The notes beneath the pieces were generated by a model, which had not been told where the DNA came from, ran no database searches, and worked only from the letters and a program-made list of their open reading frames with translations. A stretch of 64,000 bases of DNA from Colwellia sp. 12G3 (GTDB lineage: Bacteria > Pseudomonadota > Gammaproteobacteria > Enterobacterales > Alteromonadaceae). The stretch lies in contig NZ_PJAQ01000017.1 of NCBI RefSeq assembly GCF_002836775.1, positions 62,001 to 126,000 on the forward strand, read 5' to 3'. The translations under genes and the position numbers were made by a program. This document shows positions 59,954-64,000 of the stretch, one piece after another. How positions within the stretch are numbered: position 1 is the first letter of the stretch; every line of letters starts with the position of its first letter.

Positions 59954-62140
59954 TTATTTTTCCGCTGCAAGTTTTCGTGCTTGATGCAATTTCTTATAAC
60001 TTTCAATCAATCGCTGGTGCTTGTCTAAGCCTTCAAGGTTCATGCTGGTTTCAGTTAAGCCAAAGAATCTTACTTCACCAAATACCGAGCCAACCACTTG
60101 TTCCATGTTTTCTTCACCAAACATTCTATTGAAGCTATCCATATAATCTTCAAGCTCCATTTCTTCGTCTATGGTCACTTCCAATACAGCATGAATGGCT
60201 TGATAGAATAATCCACGCTCAACGGTATTGTCGTTGTACTGTAAAAATTCGCCCACTAATTCAATAGCATCTTCAAGTGCACCAAGTGCTAAGCAAATAA
60301 GAATTTTCAATTCAAGAATAGTTAGCTGTCCCCAAACGGTATTTTCGTCAAATTCAATACCAATTAAGGTTTTAATATCAATGTAGTTATCTTGCTGACT
60401 CTCTTCTAAGCGGTCAAACAAACTGGTTAATGCATCTTCACTTAAACGATGAAGATTTAAGATATCTTCACGGTAATCAAGTGACTTATTAGTATTGTCC
60501 CAAATAAGATCTTCAACTGGGTACACTTCTGAATAATCAGGAACTAAAATACGACAAGCGGTAGCGCCAAGTTGGTTAAACTCTGCAATATACACTTCTT
60601 TACCTAGGTCTTTTAAAATAGCCATTAAACCGGTATTTTCTTCTTCATTGGTGCCAGAAAAATCCCACTCAACGAATTCATAATCGTGCTTGGCACTAAA
60701 GAAACGCCATGAAATAACACCGGTTGAGTCAATAAAGTGGTCAACAAAGTTTTCAGGCTCTGTTACTGCCATGCTATTAAAGGTCGGTTTAGGGACGTCA
60801 TTTAGGCCTTCAAAACTACGACCTTGTAATAATTCAGTTAAACTACGCTCTAATGCAACTTCAAAACTTGGGTGAGCACCAAATGAGGCAAATACACCAC
60901 CATTTTTTGGATTCATCAAGGTAACGCACATTACTGGGAATTTTCCGCCTAACGAGGCATCTTTAACTACCACAGGAAAGCCCTGCTCTTCTAAACCTTT
61001 AATGCCAGCTAAAATAGCAGGGTATTTTGCGATCACGTCTTTAGGTACATCAGGTAAAACAATTTCTTCGGCGATAATTTGCTTTTTAACAGCACGTTCA
61101 AATATTTCTGACAAACATTGCACTTGCGCTTCAGCTAAGTTATTCCCTGCGCTCATGCCATTACTTAAAAATAAGTTTTCAATTAAGTTTGATGGAAAAT
61201 AGACCGTTTCACCATCAGAATGACGCACGTAAGGAATTGAACATATTCCGCGCTCTTTCATGCCTGAGTTGGTGTCAATAAGATGTGAACCGCGCAACTC
61301 ATCTTCTGGATTGTAAATAGCTAAACAATAATCATCTAAAATATCGCTTGGTAGTTCGTCATTATCGCCCGGTTTAAACCATTTTTCATTGGGGTAGTGA
61401 ACAAAATCACTGCTGGCAATGTCAGTACCGAAGAATTGATCGTTATAAAAGAAGTTACAGTTAAGTCGCTCAATGAATTCACCTAAGGCTGAAGCAAGTG
61501 CACTTTCTTTCGTTGCACCTTTACCGTTGGTAAAACACATAGGTGATGCGGCATCGCGAATATGCAATGACCAAACATTCGGCACAATATTACGCCACGA
61601 AGATATTTCTATTTTCATACCAAGATCGGCCAAAAGGCCTGACATGTTGGCAATGGTTTCTTCTAAAGGTAAATCTTTACCTAAAATAAAGGTACTAGTG
61701 CCGTCATCAGGCTGCTGCATCAGCATAGCTTGGGCATCGTCTTCAAGACTTTCTACGGCTTCAACTTTAAATTCAGGACCTTTTTGCACGACTTTTTTCA
61801 CTGTGCATCGATCAATAGAACGCAAAATACCTTTTTTATCTTTTTCAGAAATACTCTCTGGTAACTCAACCTGAATTTGGAATATTTGGTTATATCGGTC
61901 TTCTGGATCAACAATATTATTTTGTGATAAACGTATATTATCCGTTGGAATATCACGAGAATTACAATATACCTTAACGAAGTACGCAGCACACATAGCC
62001 GATGAGGCTAAGAAATAATCAAAAGGACCGGGCGCTGAGCCATCACCTTTATAACGAATAGGCTGATCAGCTATGACGCTAAAATCGTCAAACTTGGCTT
62101 CAAGTCTAAGGTTGTCGAGAAAGTTAACTTTGATTTCCAT
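59954..62140 (-). CDS. OsmC-YcaO fusion protein
   Basis: A 728-residue cytoplasmic protein. Residues about 1-135 are an OsmC-like domain (MEIKVNFLDNLRLEAKFDDF, GPFDYFLASSAMCAAYFVKVYC, CTVKKV with paired cysteines). The rest is a YcaO domain with TNGKGATKESALASALGEFIERL, AEAQVQCLSEIFERAVK and ERSLTELLQGRSF, which carry the ATP-binding glutamates of that family. E. coli YcaO lacks the OsmC part and has been linked to RimO-dependent methylthiolation of S12. The frame is open ten codons further, but the ATG at 62140 matches the domain start. The fusion suggests peroxide or thiol chemistry coupled to ATP-dependent backbone or sulfur chemistry. Function unproven. Confidence 0.88.
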   Translation of the reverse strand: MEIKVNFLDNLRLEAKFDDFSVIADQPIRYKGDGSAPGPFDYFLASSAMCAAYFVKVYCNSRDIPTDNIRLSQNNIVDPEDRYNQIFQIQVELPESISEKDKKGILRSIDRCTVKKVVQKGPEFKVEAVESLEDDAQAMLMQQPDDGTSTFILGKDLPLEETIANMSGLLADLGMKIEISSWRNIVPNVWSLHIRDAASPMCFTNGKGATKESALASALGEFIERLNCNFFYNDQFFGTDIASSDFVHYPNEKWFKPGDNDELPSDILDDYCLAIYNPEDELRGSHLIDTNSGMKERGICSIPYVRHSDGETVYFPSNLIENLFLSNGMSAGNNLAEAQVQCLSEIFERAVKKQIIAEEIVLPDVPKDVIAKYPAILAGIKGLEEQGFPVVVKDASLGGKFPVMCVTLMNPKNGGVFASFGAHPSFEVALERSLTELLQGRSFEGLNDVPKPTFNSMAVTEPENFVDHFIDSTGVISWRFFSAKHDYEFVEWDFSGTNEEENTGLMAILKDLGKEVYIAEFNQLGATACRILVPDYSEVYPVEDLIWDNTNKSLDYREDILNLHRLSEDALTSLFDRLEESQQDNYIDIKTLIGIEFDENTVWGQLTILELKILICLALGALEDAIELVGEFLQYNDNTVERGLFYQAIHAVLEVTIDEEMELEDYMDSFNRMFGEENMEQVVGSVFGEVRFFGLTETSMNLEGLDKHQRLIESYKKLHQARKLAAEK

Positions 62141-62314
62141 TGAATAATTTCCGGAGTTATTTGCGGCCAATCGGCAGAGTAATCTTAATGATGCTAATTA
62201 TCGGATTTTTTGCGGCAATAGTCTTGGAAAAGTTGTATTAATTCTCTAAATAACTGCTGATGGTGAAACCATGATGATTTTATTTTACAAAAAGTCCCTA
62301 AATATCAATAAAAA

Positions 62315-62351
62315 AGCCCCCTACCAGGCCGTTTTAATAGCTAATAGGGCT
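62315..62351 (-). terminator. Terminator of the SulP gene
   Basis: On the minus strand AGCCC/GGGCT forms a stem and is followed by TTTTTTATT, about 36 bp after the SulP stop. Loop of about 27 bases. Confidence 0.5.
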
Positions 62352-62386
62352 CTATTTAATCACTTACTATAACTTTAGGTAAGCGT

Positions 62387-63997
62387 TCAGGTTGAAGCTC
62401 GGTCTGATAAATAAGTCAATGCATCTAATCTTGTAGCAAAGACATGTTCTTGGGGGATTTTATCAAGTAATTTCAATTTATTAAAATCATCTTTCACTCG
62501 GTCACAAACACTAGAGAGTAAAATATCTCGACCTTGGCTTTGATAACTAACAATAATTTCTTCAATGGCAATAGTACTGGTAATGCCGACAAAACGTGCA
62601 TCAGTTAAATCGATTAATAAGGTTTTGTTTTGATCCGTCTCTGAAACACTTTGTTTTAAGCCGCGAGCCACACCAAAACCAATAGGTCCTGAGATATTAA
62701 GTAATAATACGCTATCATCCATGGCTTCTAATAATTGCCTTTCTGGCGGTGATAAATGTTCAGCCTCCTTCGCGGTACACAATTTAATGTTATCCAGTTG
62801 GATTTCAGATAAGCGGCGAATAGTGACTAAATTCGCTAAAAACACACCAACTAAAACGGCTGTTACTAGGTCAAATGCCACTGACATGAACATAGTTAAT
62901 ATCATTAAAGCAACACTAAACAAAGGTACTTGATGCAGTCTTTTAAGGAAGTTCCAATCAATAATACTAATACCTACGTGAGTCAAAATAGCCGCTAAAA
63001 CAGCAACAGGAATATACGCAGTGTATTCCCCTGCCCATAAAACAATGGCTAAAATAAAGAGAGCATGCAGAATACCCGACAAAGGTGTAGTCCCCCCCGC
63101 CCTTAAATTAGTGACTGTGCGCATAGTCGCGCCACCACCGGGTAAAGCACCAAACAAACCGGCAACAATATTACCGATACCTTGGCCAACAAGCTCTTGG
63201 TCAGAGTCATGTAATTCGTTAGTAATACTATCAACGGTTAGTGACGTCATTAATGAATCTAAGGTACTTAATGTGGCAATTAATAACGCCGATTTAATCA
63301 TTTCACTGGCTAAGGCATTGTCCCATACAGGCATGCTAAATGAAGGTAATTCACTGGCAATAGCGCCAACTACAGGCATATCACTGCCTGAGAAAACATA
63401 AAATATTGTCGCGCCCGCTACCGCAATAATACTGGCGGGTACCACTCGACTATATTTTTGCGGCCATAAAAAAAGTATGACTAAACAAGCCAATCCCAAT
63501 AAGGTGTTAGTGCTAGTTAGTGTGCTTAATGACAGTTGTAATTCTGGTAATGAATGACCAAATAAAGGTTCAATTTGGGAGAGGATGATCAGTACACCAA
63601 TGCCTGAGGTAAAGCCTGAAATAACGGGGTATGAGACGAGAATAAAGTACTTACCCAGTTTAAAAATACCAAAGAGCATTTGAAATAGCCCCGCTAAACT
63701 CACCACAGTAAATGCCGCCGCAATACCATTTTCAGGCGACTGAGCAACAAAGCTGGTTAGTATGGCAACCATAGCAACGGTTAAACCGGTATTAGGACCC
63801 GAAATTTGTTGGTTAGTACCGCCAAATAAAGAGGCGAATAATCCAGTTAAAATAGCACAATAAATACCCGCACTAGCACCCGCGCCTGAGGTAACCCCAA
63901 AAGCCAATGCAAAAGGGAGAGCAACGATTGTCGAAGTTAGCGCACCAAAAATGTCGCCTTTAATGGTATTTCGGTTAAAGTGGGATAAAGAAAGCAT
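62387..63997 (-). CDS. SulP-family anion transporter with STAS domain
   Basis: A 536-residue inner-membrane protein. Ten or more hydrophobic segments include FGVTSGAGASAGIYCAILTGLFASLFGGTNQQISGPNTGLTVAM (SulP sulfate-transporter core) and LSTLDSLMTSLTVDSITNELHDSDQELVGQGIGNIVAGLFGALPGGGATMRT. The cytoplasmic STAS domain occupies about the last 110 residues (VLLLNISGPIGFGVARGLKQ, TLLIDLTDARFVGITSTIAIEEII). Likely substrates are sulfate, bicarbonate or other small anions. The start MLSLSHFNRNTIKGDIFGAL matches family N-termini, but lies four bases from the window edge, so upstream sequence is not visible. Confidence 0.9.
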   Translation of the reverse strand: MLSLSHFNRNTIKGDIFGALTSTIVALPFALAFGVTSGAGASAGIYCAILTGLFASLFGGTNQQISGPNTGLTVAMVAILTSFVAQSPENGIAAAFTVVSLAGLFQMLFGIFKLGKYFILVSYPVISGFTSGIGVLIILSQIEPLFGHSLPELQLSLSTLTSTNTLLGLACLVILFLWPQKYSRVVPASIIAVAGATIFYVFSGSDMPVVGAIASELPSFSMPVWDNALASEMIKSALLIATLSTLDSLMTSLTVDSITNELHDSDQELVGQGIGNIVAGLFGALPGGGATMRTVTNLRAGGTTPLSGILHALFILAIVLWAGEYTAYIPVAVLAAILTHVGISIIDWNFLKRLHQVPLFSVALMILTMFMSVAFDLVTAVLVGVFLANLVTIRRLSEIQLDNIKLCTAKEAEHLSPPERQLLEAMDDSVLLLNISGPIGFGVARGLKQSVSETDQNKTLLIDLTDARFVGITSTIAIEEIIVSYQSQGRDILLSSVCDRVKDDFNKLKLLDKIPQEHVFATRLDALTYLSDRAST

Positions 63998-64000
63998 GGC

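Noticed and set aside
1..64000. CRISPR arrays, rRNA genes, tRNA genes
   Set aside because: No regularly spaced repeats or conserved RNA gene cores seen on either strand, though short RNAs can be missed by eye.

Overview
The window reads like a chromosomal segment of a cold-water marine gammaproteobacterium of the order Alteromonadales, most likely Colwellia or a close relative such as Thalassotalea. This rests on low GC, the gene content (TonB receptor paired with a TPR-sulfotransferase, GlyGly-CTERM trypsin, TorF-type porin, OsmC-YcaO fusion, choline-to-betaine operon) and several short inverted-repeat elements of a style common in that group. I saw no rRNA, tRNA or CRISPR array.

Layout. 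(a) 1-926: 5' part of rimO on the minus strand. (b) About 927-10,580: a probable genomic island. A degenerate copy of the rimO start region (880-947) recurs in direct orientation at 10,513-10,580, next to a truncated serine recombinase. Between them lie two small unknown genes, a decayed zinc-ribbon gene, a VOC protein, a cysteine-synthase-like enzyme, an acetyltransferase, a tautomerase and a 1271-residue single-module NRPS. Its A-Ox-T-TE layout and glutamine-type specificity code identify it as an indigoidine (blue pigment) synthetase. (c) 10.6-14.4 kb: a PKD-type lipoprotein and recombinase debris, including a 112-bp duplication of the region upstream of the recombinase. (d) 14.4-21.4 kb: a cyanophycin locus on the minus strand (isoaspartyl dipeptidase, cyanophycinase, cyanophycin synthetase, and a Mur-ligase-only relative of the synthetase), punctuated by two intrinsic terminators. 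(e) 21.6-23.4 kb: a NemR-like TetR regulator divergent from an Old Yellow Enzyme, with three tandem palindromic operators between them. (f) 23.6-28.6 kb: a small lipoprotein, a GlyGly-CTERM trypsin, a response-regulator fragment fused to a repeat-element end, and a DUF1704 peptidase-like gene. (g) 28.9-44.6 kb: osmolyte region with a BetT-like transporter, TonB receptor, TPR-sulfotransferase, class III aminotransferase, CosR-like MarR regulator, and a betI-betB-betA-BCCT-porin run. (h) 45.6-51.7 kb: ModF-like ATPase, a four-gene CsgG/DUF4810/DUF799 envelope lipoprotein operon, and a CPA2 antiporter. (i) 52.4-64 kb: BaeSR-like two-component system, OpuAC-type binding protein, metallo-beta-lactamase-fold enzyme, YHYH and EF-hand proteins, OsmC-YcaO fusion, and a SulP transporter.

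How the parts work together. The cyanophycin genes can build an Asp-Arg nitrogen store (CphA), cut it to beta-Asp-Arg dipeptides (CphB) and release the amino acids (IadA). The bet genes import choline and oxidise it to glycine betaine under BetI, with a perfect 20-bp palindrome upstream of betI. The NRPS and the tautomerase behind it form a compact pigment unit that looks horizontally acquired. At least four families of short inverted-repeat elements sit in intergenic regions; one 193-bp family has two nearly identical copies and carries its own terminator-like hairpin.
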